Source: Branchiostoma floridae (taxonomy: Eukaryota > Chordata > Leptocardii > Amphioxiformes > Branchiostomatidae). Taken from it: a stretch of DNA of 64,000 nt. The position numbers and the translations under genes are program-made. Below are positions 23,501 to 35,900 of this stretch, piece after piece (the first letter of the stretch is position 1; the number at the start of each line of letters is the position of its first letter). The DNA lies in the NCBI RefSeq assembly GCF_000003815.2, contig NC_049982.1:23039835-23103834 (forward strand), read 5' to 3'. The notes beneath the pieces are model-generated. The model saw nothing but the letters and a program-made list of their open reading frames with translations, was not told where the DNA came from and did not search any database.

Positions 23501-26500
23501 GCAGTAACAACTATAGCTGTAGTATAAGGGAGTACCAATGAGTATTGCCCTGATCTGGGAAGGTGACAGACTGTCATTGAAATGTCCTGGGATCAGGACA
23601 CTAAACATATTGCTGGCAAAATGTCTTTTATGGCATGCGATTTCATCAGGAGAGTTCTTTTTGTGCTGTGTCAGGCTGACAATGAACGTTTCTAAAACAG
23701 CCAGGTTCTATGATATTTTTGTGCAGGTGAATAATGACCGGAGTAATCACCTGAGCATCACGGAGGAGGTTAGGCAGCAGTTCACAGACTTCTGGGAAAA
23801 GTACCATGATGCACCGCTGCAGGGGAGGAACATCATCCTGGCTTCCCTTTGTCCACAGGTGATCTACTCTTGTGAAAACTCTGAGGCAAAAAAAGATCCT
23901 ATCATTTTAGTCTTCCAATTGTTGATTTGCTGTATGTTTTTCTAGTAGTATTTATTTGTATCTCATGTCACGTTTAAATTTGTAATTTGACAAAAGATAT
24001 AATATTTTTAACATTTAACCATTGCAGACTTCAACACTTTCACATACACAACTGAAACACACACACACACACATACAGACACACAGACAGACAAGCCAAA
24101 AACAATACTCCAATTTATTAGCGTAAGGGTACAATGATAAAAGGGAACAATATTCTTCTGTAACTTATTGTCTCTGCACATTTGCCTTAAACAGGTTTTT
24201 GGTTTGTATGTGGTGAAACTGGCAGTAGCGCTGGTAATGGCAGGAGGGGTCCAACAAGTCGATGACTCCGGTACCAAAGTGCGTGGTGAATCTCACCTGC
24301 TACTCGTGGGTGATCCCGGCACAGGGAAGTCCCAGTTCTTGAAGTACGCTGCAAAGATCACTCCCCGCTCGGTGCTCACCACGGGAATCGGGTCCACCAG
24401 CGCAGGACTGACGGTCGCTGCTGTACGGGACTCGGGGGAGTGGCAGCTAGAGGCTGGGGCATTGGTTCTGGCAGATGGAGGTTTGATTTCTTATTTGGCA
24501 TAACTAGTAAACCAGCTTTGGGCGTACACATGAAATACGCCAGTTTTTTACAGTAGATACAAGCTCCGTAAGACCGAACTGTAAGGTTCAATTCACTCAT
24601 ACTACAAAGGACCCCTACTGTCTTTGATAAGTGTGGTGCGATCTTTAACATGACTAACATGTGCATCTTGTCAAACATTAGGCCTCCGGCTTTACATGCC
24701 ATCTGAAATGACATCCCTTGGCTATGCTACATGTATGTATATGAACTTGTTTTCAGAGCTGAGTAAGGAAAATACTTTCCCAAGGCACAATATTGCGGCA
24801 TGCTGGAGATTTAAACCCAGAACTTTGACACTCAAAGTCAATAACCCTAACCACTTTGCCAGGTTTATGTGCAATCGACGAGTTCAACAGTATAAGAGAA
24901 CACGACCGTGCATCCATCCACGAAGCCATGGAGCAGCAGACCATCAGTGTGGCTAAAGCAGGCCTTGTCTGTAAGCTGAACACTAGAAGTACCATCCTGG
25001 CTGCCTGTAATCCCAAGGGGAAATACGACCCAGCTGAATCCATCAGTGTTAATGTTGCCATCGCAAGTCCTCTCCTCAGCAGGTTAGTGTGTCAGATGCA
25101 AATACATACTTTAAATCTTGCAGTTCTTTTATTTGTGCAGGTATTGTCATTGCTTCTCCACCATGGATTAATCACACAGTGAATATTCATTAATGAACTT
25201 CTGTAGCACAAAATTTTAAAAGTTGGATCAACCACAAGCAAAGAAGCACTGAAAACCTCCTTTTACTAAAAATTTTACAGTAAGATTAATTCCAAATTTA
25301 ATGCAAAAAGAAACTAAGTGCCATACCGGTGTAGTGTATGCGTTGATTAAGGCTGAGAAATTCAGGTATAAAATACACCAAATGCCAATTACTCATTGAC
25401 AAGCAACTGGATACTGACAGGGTTGAACAAGTTTTCTAAAATCCACTTGTCCTATCGGGCAAGCACATAAAAAATGTACTTGTCCGAACCAATTTTTCAC
25501 TTGCCCAAAATTCAAATGTCACTGTTACTAGACTAAGTATATGCATTTTCACTTCCAGCAATGAAATTCTCTGTAGACAATTGCTTAATGTCATGACTGT
25601 AAAAAGTAACAAGTATGTCAAAATTGCACTAAAATCAATGGAAAAATCTTACTTGCCCGATCGGACAAGTGGGGTAGGACATGCACTTGCCCGAACAGCA
25701 CTTTCACTTGCCCTTCACTTGCCCTGGACAATAGGGCTAGTGGACTTGTTTATCCCTCTGACTAAGTCAGGCTGACTGATTTTGGAAACAGTCAGTCATT
25801 TCAGATAATCTGTAATTTTTCGTCAGCGACACTGAATGGATCGTGTTGGAGAGCAGGTTTTTATATCCTAAGTGTACTGTATACAATAATGTGTTATTTA
25901 CATTGCAGATTTGACCTTGTGCTTGTACTTCTGGACACCTGCAATGCCGACTGGGACCGCATGGTGTCCTCATATATCCTGGATGGGAAAGGGTTGGGAG
26001 ATTCCATGCGGGATGGGGAGGAAGGAACAGAGAACAGTGAACTGTGGACCATGGAAACAATGCAGCTGTACTTCAGACTCATCAAAACACTCAGGCCACA
26101 GATGACTGAGGAATCCATCCTGGTGCTCAAAAAGTAAGGGTTTTCAGTCAATGAATGCATTCATTTTGACTATACTTTTTGTCTCTTGTGTGCTACCATG
26201 TAATGAACATGACAGGCAGACTTTAAAGTTTTAAGATCTTAAATGGACTATGTTAAATTACTTATATATTAAGTCACAATTAGGGCACATGAGTTCTAGC
26301 TTTTTTTATCATCCCACCTCAAAAATCTGCCATTTAGATAACTAAGTTCTTCACTTACAACCAGTACATTTTCCTGCTGATGTTTGTGATGTCTGTCACC
26401 TTCCTCAGGGCAATACTGACTTAATATGTACTGTTTGTGTGTGAAGAACTTTGTTATCCAGTGGCTTACCAACCTGTTGAAAATGATAATTTGATAATCA

Positions 26501-26980
26501 TAATTTGGCAAGCGACCATGTTGGTGGCTTAAATGGATTATAGTACCAGCATGTTGGGATGTTTAAAGAGGTATACACTGTAATCTAACAAGGCACAAGT
26601 GAAAAGCCTGTATTCAAGGATGTTCTTGTTTTTTCCCTATCATAAGGTACTACCAACGTCAGCGTCAGGCCGACCAGATGAACTCAGCCCGCACCACCAT
26701 CCGTCTCCTGGAGAGTCTAGTGAGACTGGCGCAGGCGCACGCTCGCATCATGATGCACCAGGAGGTCAGAGTTCAGGACGCGGTGGTCGCCGTGACGCTG
26801 ATGGAATGTTCCATGCAGGGGGCGGCTCTGTTCGGAGGGGTGAACGCCATGCACACGTCCTTTCCCGAGCGACCGCAGGAGGAATATAACATGCAGGCTG
26901 AGATGATCCTGGCAGAACTGGGGCTGTCACATATTACACATGGGCAGCACAGTCAGGTAAATCAGATGGAGATGTACTGA
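20568..26980 (+). CDS. MCM9: MCM9 DNA helicase orthologue, 678 aa
   Basis: MCM9 pairs with MCM8 in an AAA+ helicase used in homologous recombination and mismatch repair. Exons: 20568-20862, 21388-21507, 21761-21874, 22466-22590, 23005-23086, 23253-23356, 23727-23858, 24195-24480, 24863-25082, 25909-26133, 26647-26980. Every GT-AG junction keeps phase (2,037 nt). Seen in order: the N-terminal [12 protein letters not shown] region, [13 protein letters not shown], a cysteine cluster (CSKC near residue 158, further Cys to about 195), Walker A GDPGTGKS (363-370), Walker B with IDEF (424-427), the arginine finger SPLLSRFD (from 488), and the winged lid with [19 protein letters not shown]. The best match is MCM9 rather than MCM8, from [18 protein letters not shown] and the zinc-finger spacing. 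The frame stops at TGA 26978-26980, soon after the AAA+ core, far shorter than human MCM9. A donor-like CAG/gtaaat at 26955 could extend it, but no further exon was seen. Confidence 0.94.
24500..24862. repeat. Repeat-filled MCM9 intron (SINE-like tail)
   Basis: Carries a diverged copy of the CTCTTTTTGAYAAG family near 24605. A segment near 24770-24865 (TTTCCCAAGGCACAAT, then AACCCAGAACTTTGACA) resembles 54396-54500 and 60840-60960. No coding content. Confidence 0.45.
25418..25760. mobile_element. MITE-like element in an MCM9 intron
   Basis: A 343-bp stretch starts CAGGGTTGAACAAGT and ends with the complement of CAGAGGGATAAACAAGT. Inside it, ACTTGCCC and its complement GGGCAAG recur many times. 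The imperfect terminal repeats and CAG ends suggest a hAT-like non-autonomous element. A target-site duplication is not convincing, so the borders are approximate. Confidence 0.5.
26330..26470. repeat. Short inverted-repeat element, MCM9 intron
   Basis: GATAACTAAGTTCTTCAC at the left matches the complement of GTGAAGAACTTTGTTATC at the right, enclosing about 100 bp. The terminal motif recurs near 5510, 45375 and 45565, so this is one copy of a small MITE-like family. Confidence 0.55.
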
Positions 26981-27825
26981 CAGAGTGAACATTATCTCAA
27001 ATCAAACAGTTGAACTGAAGGGCTCATCTTCCACTGGTCATGACAGAGGAGATAGATGCTACGAACAGCACTGAAAGGTTCATTGTACGGGGAAATTACC
27101 CTAGCTCTTTTTGACAAGCACAATGAACAGTTTTAACATCCTGTCCTGAGGACTGTTTCCAGCTATATGCATGTCAGATGAGCAATAACAGCCAGTATTG
27201 GAACTCCCTCTTGGTCTAGAGGCAGGCTTGCTAACCACGGGATTATGTATGCCTCAGCCTTGAAGGTTGGACTTTTAAAAAGTTACCTTTTATGACAGAA
27301 GATATTGAACATTTAGTTTCCTGGTATCTAGATATGGTATTGATAAATATATTATTGGCAAGATAAAGTATTTTTCTTTTGATTTCATGGATACTTTTTG
27401 TTCCAAGTCCTGCATTCCAAACAAATTTTCGACTTCGTTTAAATTTTCTTTAACAATAACATTTGGTTTGATTCCAAGATCATTATCATTGGCTGTAAGA
27501 TTTCAAGATACATGCAAATAGGACTACATTTTGTGATCCACAATACATGCTTTTTAATAACAATCATGGAAAGAAAAACATGTTTAGATCAGGACAATAA
27601 CAAAGTTACAGTAATACTCCTGTAATTGTTTTTCATTCATTCAAACTGTAGGTATGGTAATGCAATCTTCAAAGAACTTGATACAACAATGCAGATATTC
27701 TTTAAGTACAGAGAGCTGACTTACATACATGGCAACATGTAGGTACAAGGCAACAGAAGAATTGATCCACATGCACACTGTCAAGCTGAAATCATCACAC
27801 TAACAACAACAGATCATGCAAGTTT
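26981..27825. other. 3' flank of MCM9, converging on BNIP3
   Basis: After the MCM9 stop there is AT-rich sequence with a copy of the CTCTTTTTGACAAG repeat near 27105. I see no AATAAA on the plus strand here and no exon that would continue the long vertebrate-type MCM9 C-terminal tail. The BNIP3 transcript is inferred to end near 27825. Confidence 0.5.
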
Positions 27826-29953
27826 CCAGACGTCATATCACGTTTATTTTCACCACACTGCTTGTCAATAATGACAAGAACAAAAAAAAACACAAGGGTG
27901 CAGCTACAATGTAGACCACACTGTGAAGACCTGTAGCACACTGACTCATGACACAATCAGGGTAGAAATGCAAGTGTTCATGGCTTACAATTACAAGTCA
28001 GAGGAAAAGTACTACTGCTTTGCATCACAGATTGTTGAAGTCAACATTTATAACGTTATTTGTAAAGCAGGAGCTTGACCACAGATGTCTTGTATCCCCA
28101 GCACTACACTCACTTTGTGTCGTCTTTTTCTCCACATGTAACCATCTCAGTACTTAAATTTCATTAACTGGATTATGTACAAATACCACTTATGCTTCCT
28201 TTCTGTCTTCCATGTACCAATCTACTTTCCCTAGATCTAACAACTACCATTTCTTAGGAGTCATTCTTTGTACAAAAATGTGACTTTTGCTTGGTATGGA
28301 ATGCCTGCATGTAATCTGTATTCAGTTACAAACAAAGGCTAATCAAATTTACTGTTTGGTGGAAGAAAATGTATGAGAATTTGTCTTCTCTCCCTTTAAG
28401 CTTAGACTCATGTATTTGGCCTTTCAAAATCCCTACAAATTAAATGTCCATATTGCAATTTTTAAACTGAGAACAATATTGTCTTTACATAATCCGACCT
28501 ATTGAAAGCATGCATCATCATAGCCATGCAAACTTCACATTTTCCTTGATGTATCAAAGTAGTAACCACTGTTAGACTTCATCTTTTATTTACACCCTTT
28601 CCACCTTCCCTTCCCGCAACAGTCAAGTACAAATCCTCAACGTTTGTCCCTCTCAAATGTAACCAGGTGAATAATTACCATCTTCTCCCCGGGGTTATCA
28701 AAAATTATATCTTTGTGGAGGTCAAGCCATATCCGTCAGGTTTGCGTTACAATTTGATGCTTTGTTTGGAACTGTAAGGTACGACTTGGCACTAACAACT
28801 GTCAGTTTATTCTATGGTATTTCAATCGTTTTCGTTACCTACATGTACAATTAAGTAAGTTAGTACATCACAAATCAGTATCTTCAATCTGAGCAACAGC
28901 ATAGAACAAGAAATGACCAAAAGTAAATTCCCAGAATGCAACAAATCTACAAGGCTATCCATGGTTTAAATTACTCCTATCAAACTGCCAATTTACATAT
29001 CTATAAATAGGCACATTGCTTACTTTCTGGGAATGGTGAACAAGATTAGTGGAAACAACAGCTACTGCCACTATGTGCCCCCACAAATTGCCCCCCGCCC
29101 AAATGTGTACAGTTGACTCTTCCGGAGGCAATGTCCTGTCCAAGCATTAGTGTGTTACATTTTACATTGAAAGCTTACAGGTAGAGAATTAGGTTGCAAA
29201 ACATCAGTTCTATCACAAACACTACAGCACACATAGCAAGCTACATTAGGGCCACCAGTGGTCTACAAGCTTGCAGGGGCAAAGAAGAAAGGGACTGCGA
29301 GACGATCTGAAGAGAAAAGTGAGACAAATTTTGCAGCCTTTTCACAGCAGCTTTATATTCTATTAGACAACTGCTTCGTTTTCATCTAAATCAAAAATAT
29401 TTAACTAACTGAGGATTAGCCGACATGTTACATCTTTGTTGTATACGGCTCAACACATAAAATATGTACTTCTGCTCTCCTTCATGTGATTTCAAAGAAA
29501 AGCCGAAATTTTGGGAAAATGAAAACGGATAATAAAGCCTCATTCTTGACAATGTTGAAGTCTAAAAACGATAGCTTTCAAACAACTTTTATAATCAGTG
29601 ATGGAGCATACTAAAATATTAACACAACAACTATACAAGTCCTGTTAACACTGTAAATTAAAAGTAGATTATTCCTCTTGTACCTTTCCTGAAGTACTGA
29701 TTAAGAACCATTTGCAAAGAACCATTTGCAAAGGGACCTCCCATAAGTTTCTTCTCTAGCAGGCTACGCAGATAAAACAACAATACCTGCACCCTATGAC
29801 AGAAGTTGTAATGGCCTAAAATCTTACACATTGATGTGGCTTTGTCAATGTCAAAGTCAACTAAAACATGAATGTCACATTGCAGTTAAAGCTGTACATG
29901 TCCTTTGCAAGCTATTTGGTGGACTTGCATGTTCGTTGTTTTGCATGGTGTCT
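27826..29953 (-). other. BNIP3: 3'UTR of BNIP3
   Basis: About 2.1 kb of AT-rich sequence without credible open frames lies between the BNIP3 stop and a minus-strand AATAAA at 27843-27848 (TTTATT on the plus strand). The long 3'UTR is inferred from that signal and from the lack of an earlier good one. Confidence 0.55.
27843..27848 (-). terminator. Polyadenylation signal AATAAA (BNIP3)
   Basis: Canonical hexamer in BNIP3 sense, about 2.1 kb after its stop codon. Confidence 0.5.
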
Positions 29954-32900
29954 TCAAAAGGTGCTGGAGCCAATGTGCCGATGCCCGAGGTAGATCCTGT
30001 GAACAACACAACATCATTAAACTTTAGTACAATGCTAAACTTTCTTCCAACACAAAAGTATACACGGATCAAATTTACAATGACCAATGTCGCCTTCTTC
30101 AGGATCAATACTGATGACCACTTCAGAATGTAAACTCACTGCCATCAACCTGACTAGAGTCAGACGACCAATCAAAAGCTAGTTGGTAAGAGCTTTCATT
30201 TCCGTACAGAAAAAGCATAAACATTTTTATAAACACAGCACAAGCTTCCAACCTACCCGATGCCAATCCCGATGCCCAGCACAGCTATGTGGCTGATCAC
30301 AAGTGCCTTGAAGTACAGAGTCAGGAAGTCAGCAGCATCACTGTATGGAACAAGAATGATGTCAGTCATTGGATGACAACTCGTCTTTCTCTGTACAACT
30401 AGTCTTTCTCTGTTAATAGTGTTACACAAACTGCTTGCTACCGACTGGATGTTGGGTGGGCTGCTATAAGCGAGATTTAATCAGGCTAAGTAGTTTATAT
30501 CTAGCCGACATTTCTGTGACCGTATGTTTCATCCCTCAGTGCAATACTAACTGGTTCCATCCTCCAAAGTGACCGCTGGCTCAATCCTTTCGCTTGCTAA
30601 CTACGGTTATCTGTATTGTGTGGTGCGCAATACTAGCAAACACTGTGTTCCACTTGTGTTGTACTGTAGCAATCCAAATCAAATCCAAATCCATCCATGT
30701 CCACCCACCTCTTCATAGCCTTGGTGTGCCTCATGCTCAGCCGGTGCTTGGGGTGCTTCAGCTTCTTCTCCCAGTCCCTGCAAGAAGGTACACAAATATC
30801 AATGACAGAGTACATGCATGTCAATAACAATGGTACACATTTATCGATTAGTCATTATGGTGTGTGCACAGCAAGTCCTGACATATATAAGAGGGATAGG
30901 ATCAAGTTAGGCCTGTATATAGGGATGCACACACTGTACAAATTACATTTAGAATTGCAATGGCATCCACATTATCTCCAAACTTACATAAAAAAGCAAA
31001 GATGTGAGAAACAGCAATATAATATAGGAATTGAAACAAAAATGTTAACCCTATACCTGCACAATTGAAAAGCTTTGATAACCCCATTTTTGAATAATAC
31101 AAGGATGTTGTATACCGTCCTTGAATAATACAACCATTTTGTATGCTTCTTCCGGGCTCCACATACCTTGGATAGACTATGTTACCATGACAGTCCTGTG
31201 TGCAGTTGCAATGCATCCTGATGGCCCTGCTATTAACTCTACCTACAGCTACTCATCACACAACCAAAATGACCAGACTCTCAGACTCTACGCTATACTA
31301 AAACTCAGACTTCTCAATCCCTACACTGAAGAAACATAGTGTCTTTTTATGGGACATTTCTTACATTTGACACCTACGAAGCAAATCAATCATATGACCT
31401 GTAGGATACTACATGTCTTGTTGGAAAGTTTTATGTTTGAAATTAAAGGCCTGTAGAGGGAAGGGGGGCAGCACAAATTTACTATGTGACACATGATGAA
31501 ATCCTCAAAGTAGTGAGACATTGTTGGAATGTATCATTGTGTGAGATGACTAATAGAATATCTACATGGGGAACTGTTCATTTAGCTGATGTATCTTGTA
31601 TATCCAAGTTCTTTGGGGACTCTTTACATGAATGTGCAAATTCATATTGCTTACTTTGCTGGCAAAAATTAACCTGCCACTGGATCGCAGCTACCTTTTC
31701 CATCAACCCTTGAAAGAAAAACAGTTTCAAAGTACATGCTGCTGCCATGTAGCCTGCTGACCCTGTGTTTGCTCAAGAATCTTTTGTGGACAAACCATTT
31801 GCCCTGACTTTGACCTCAGTACGCTGTAGGTAATTTATAGAGCTGTCCTTACTTGGGTGGGTTTTGCTCGGGCCGTGACGACCAGTCCCAGATCCATTCG
31901 GCAGTGTTGCGCTCAGGCAGTGGAGGCAGACTGGCACTGTTACTGCTGCCTGTCTCAGACTGGACACGGAAGAAATCAAGAATTCAAAGATTACAACAAT
32001 GTAAGGATCAATGTATTCAAAACTTTGCATTTTTCTACATGATAGAGCAGAACTTCTTACGACAAAGTAATGTTCTACTAGGGGCATCTCACTAATGGAA
32101 CATAACTGTTCTCTGGGATAGAGAAAAAACTTTGTACAGAGTTTGCTGGGGAAACTTCCTTGGCAGAACAATGCGCTAAGTAAACTTGAAGTACATGTAG
32201 GAATTGGACAACCTAACAGTACATTGTAAATAAGTATGTAAATGTATTACTTTCTGGTATAAATTTCAGGAGAAAGTTCTGGAAAGTTCATATGGCTTCC
32301 ACTCCCCATGAAAACAATTCTATGGGTGACCATCGACTGGATGTTGTGCAAATATTTCAGAAAAACATGTATCGTTCTGATGCAGGTTGATGAAGCTAAT
32401 TTACATACATGTACCTGGGACTTCTCACTGTGTCCATTAGAGCCATTCAGACTCCCCATTTCATGGTCACTACCATTCACAGGTAGGGGTGGGCTGTTGG
32501 GACTTCTGGGGCTGCTGTATAGTGGAATATCATAAACAATTGAGCTGGATGGAACATATTTCATATACTGATAACTATATAGAATGATGTTACGGATAAA
32601 GGCACAAACAGATTTCAAATATTGCAAGCTTCAAAAAGATACTAGCAGGATAGTAAAAGGAGAGAGGGCCACCAATACCTCACCTTAAAGAAACTAATTG
32701 AAACAAGTCTATGTGAAAAAGATTGAAATTGAAATCAATACAATGTATGACAGTATGACGTCTTTTTCGTCTCTTTCACGTTGTTTTCACTCCAACTCAA
32801 TATCTTATATAACAGATACAACACTAATGTTCACCTTTATCTGTGGGCAGTGTTTCCGCCAGAGGGGCGTCCACCCGTCCATTGACGGTCTCATTTCGTT

Positions 32901-35900
32901 TTGGACGGCTTGAACGCAAACAGAGGCCGTCCTCATAAAAAAAAATGCCACCAACATTTTGCCGAGAAATCTGTACAAAGTCGATAAATGTAAACCGCAG
33001 TTTTGTGTTTTGTATTGAAGCTAGACGCTTGGGGATGCCGTCCACAGTCAGAAAGCCGCTTACTGTTTGTTTTGCTATTGTTATGATTGTTGACAAAGTG
33101 TGTCGGCGCCCTTTCGCATACGATAATCTCATTAAAACCTGTTTTTCAAAGTCTCAGTTATGCGAATTTTCCCTGCCACATTTCGAAAACTTGGCGGTAG
33201 GTCGATCTCGCTATTACACTACAAACTAATAGTTGTTATTGGGAGAAATAACTAATAAGAAAACACACTAACTTTGTCTAGATATTAAAACTTTAGTCTC
33301 TGTTTTCATCATCAATCATTGTAAACAAAACAAAACACGATGATCAGAAACATGTGCCCACCGGGTGCTTGGCACGGGAAATCCCCGACCTCTTGCAAGT
33401 TCGTTATCGGCAACACAGCGGAAAAATAAAGTGTTCACATAAGAGGTGATGGACGTAAAAAAACATCAAGTATAACTTTGGTTCCTTTTTATATGAGTTT
33501 TGAGCCCGCAAAATCTCCGAAATTTTCGGGATAAATACGCATCAAAAATGGCGGTCAGTAGCTGTTGTGTATCCTAGCCAATCACAGCGCTATTTTCCCG
33601 TGACGTCGCTAGCTTTCCCAGATCTCGCGAGAAGTCACCACGTGAGATTGCGGGATTTCGGCCGCCATTACGCTCACTGTCGCCGATAGACGATGTTTTT
33701 CGTCATTTCTGAACGCAAATTTCTCGATCTATGGAAGGTTTTAGATGATTTATAAGTATACTACAACATAAAAGAGAATATATACAAATGCCAATTCTTT
33801 TTGAAAGTCCAAGAACCGTTTCTAGAACTTTTTAAAAGTCGTAGTACCCGTTCGGTGCGGCATACCGGTACGCGGCACAGATCATAAAACTTCGGCACTG
33901 AACTTAATCGGACGTAGTTGTTTTGTTTTTCTTGCGACAGTTAACCATTAACTTTAATTTTCGCGATTTTACAATTAAATTTAATTTTCGCGGTTTTACA
34001 ATTAAATTTAATGTTTGCGGTTTTGCAATTAGATTTAATTTTCGCAGATTTCGCTCCCCAAGGTGGACGGCCTCCCAGCTGAGGTCTGGCGGAAACACTG
34101 TCTGTGGGGTTACCTATTTCTGTTATTTTAGGCAGGGCATTTAGGCATATCAAGTACTCTTATGATTAGCTACATTCAATAATAACAGATAAAGACTGAT
34201 GATCTAGACTAGCATTAAGGTTCAGCCATAAGTCCTGACCTGCTGCCCCTGGAGCTGTTTCTGGGTGACTCGTGCTGTGCCTCAATCAGCAGCTTCTCCA
34301 TGTTACCGTTGTGTGGAGACGTCAGGTTCCCATTGGTCCCCTGCTGCTGCTGCTGCTGCTGGTCGCCATTGTTCGCATAGTGGAGCTCCACCCACGAGTC
34401 TACACACACACAGAAATTAGAAACATTTACATACAATGTGAAGCTTTTGATCAGTCCTTTGTTTTTAAGTTCTCAAGTTGAAATGACAGTTTAGAATAAT
34501 CAGAGAGCTGATAGAAGGTTGTTGTCAATTACTGCCATAGATAAACTTTAGTTTGAAATACCAAAACCTTGAATTTCATGTTTATACAGTCTTACATAGT
34601 GGTAGTGGTAGTGTGGTACATACATGTACATGTAAGTTGGTGAGACTACAGTAATTAGTACATAGCCAATTGGCATTGTCACATTCGTTGTTGGTCGTTG
34701 CACAATTTTGACGTCATTCATATGATTTTCAAGCATGCGGTTACAGTCTTGAAACAACAGCGTTTTCAGAGTATAGGTAGCTTCATTCCAAGAACAGCCT
34801 TATGCCCTTAGCATGCAATCGTACAACGATTGTTTGACGAATGTGACCTGCCCTTGCACACTGTTTTATACAGCCAGGTGAGTTGTCAGACTATTGAGAT
34901 GTTACATGTGAGTGCAGGTATGACCAGAACCTGTCTGTAGAGACAACCATGTTCTTAACACTTCTAAGTTCTACATTGTATACTTGAAAGATTTCTAAGC
35001 ATTTAGAATTCGTGTTAAGGAAAAGAAGTGACAATGGAGTTGAAATGACCCTCAAACCACAGCAACTGACACTGCAAAGTAAGATCTGTGGACAAAACTT
35101 TTTTTCTTTAGAATTTGTTCCTTTTACCTTCATTTTCGGCCCCTGACATCCTTCTGCTACCCTCCATAATGCCAACTGCAAAATGCAAATGTAACCATTT
35201 CAAACAAGAATGCAGACTGGGTGATGTCTTCCATCCAAATGAATGATTGACTTTTGCTGTACACAATGTATTACCTTTTCAGGGCCCCAACGAATATACC
35301 ATGGGACCGATCAATGAGCTGACCTAGTTGCCTAGTTCTCCACATAATCAGGGTAGACTAAGAACTTACAAGTTGGTAACAGTAAATCAAATGTTGACAA
35401 ATTGGACAAAAACTCAAAGAGTCCTTCTGTCCCAAAGCTAAGGCTTAATTGTTAACTAAGTGAGTATCAGCAATGTGTCAAATTTTAAATACGTACGTAC
35501 ATGTACCGTTTGTTGGCAAGTAATACCTGTCTTCTGGAGCATGCAACATTGAAATTCACATCACATTATCTTACAACAGACAACCTGTACATGATTGGGC
35601 AACCAAAATGGCATTTGTGTAGCCCTACAATTGGAATATGATGCACGATGAAAAAGCATTATTTAAAAGAACGAACAAAACCTACAATTTAGTACAGAAT
35701 GTAAAAAGATTTGTTCTTTTCCATGTATATATGAAATTTGTTGAGTGACCTGTCAAATGTTTTCTTTCCATCTCATTTGAATTCGCCCTCAGATGCCCAA
35801 AATCACACTTTTTGAAGACGTTTTAACATAACTTCCCGACTGAATTATCACATGAAAAATATCTCAATCTAATAACAAGAAAATGATCCTCTAGATCGTT

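Larger units (their letters stand above)
32848..34100. mobile_element. hAT-type non-autonomous DNA transposon in BNIP3 intron
   Basis: Perfect 16-bp terminal inverted repeats CAGTGTTTCCGCCAGA, at 32848-32863 and (complement) 34085-34100. The flanks are an 8-bp direct duplication, TCTGTGGG, at 32840-32847 and 34101-34108. An 8-bp target duplication with CAGTG ends is the hAT signature. The 1,253-bp interior has no long transposase frame. It carries a promoter-like motif cluster (33545-33670) and a 27-bp tandem repeat near the right end. Confidence 0.9.

Noticed and set aside
23120-23945. Open frames spanning MCM9 introns
   Set aside because: They result from read-through of donor sites next to exons 23253-23356 and 23727-23858; the spliced model keeps the conserved MCM9 sequence.
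32945-33229. Possible transposase remnant inside the hAT element
   Set aside because: The short frame (94 codons) shows no hAT transposase or BED-finger motif that I recognise.
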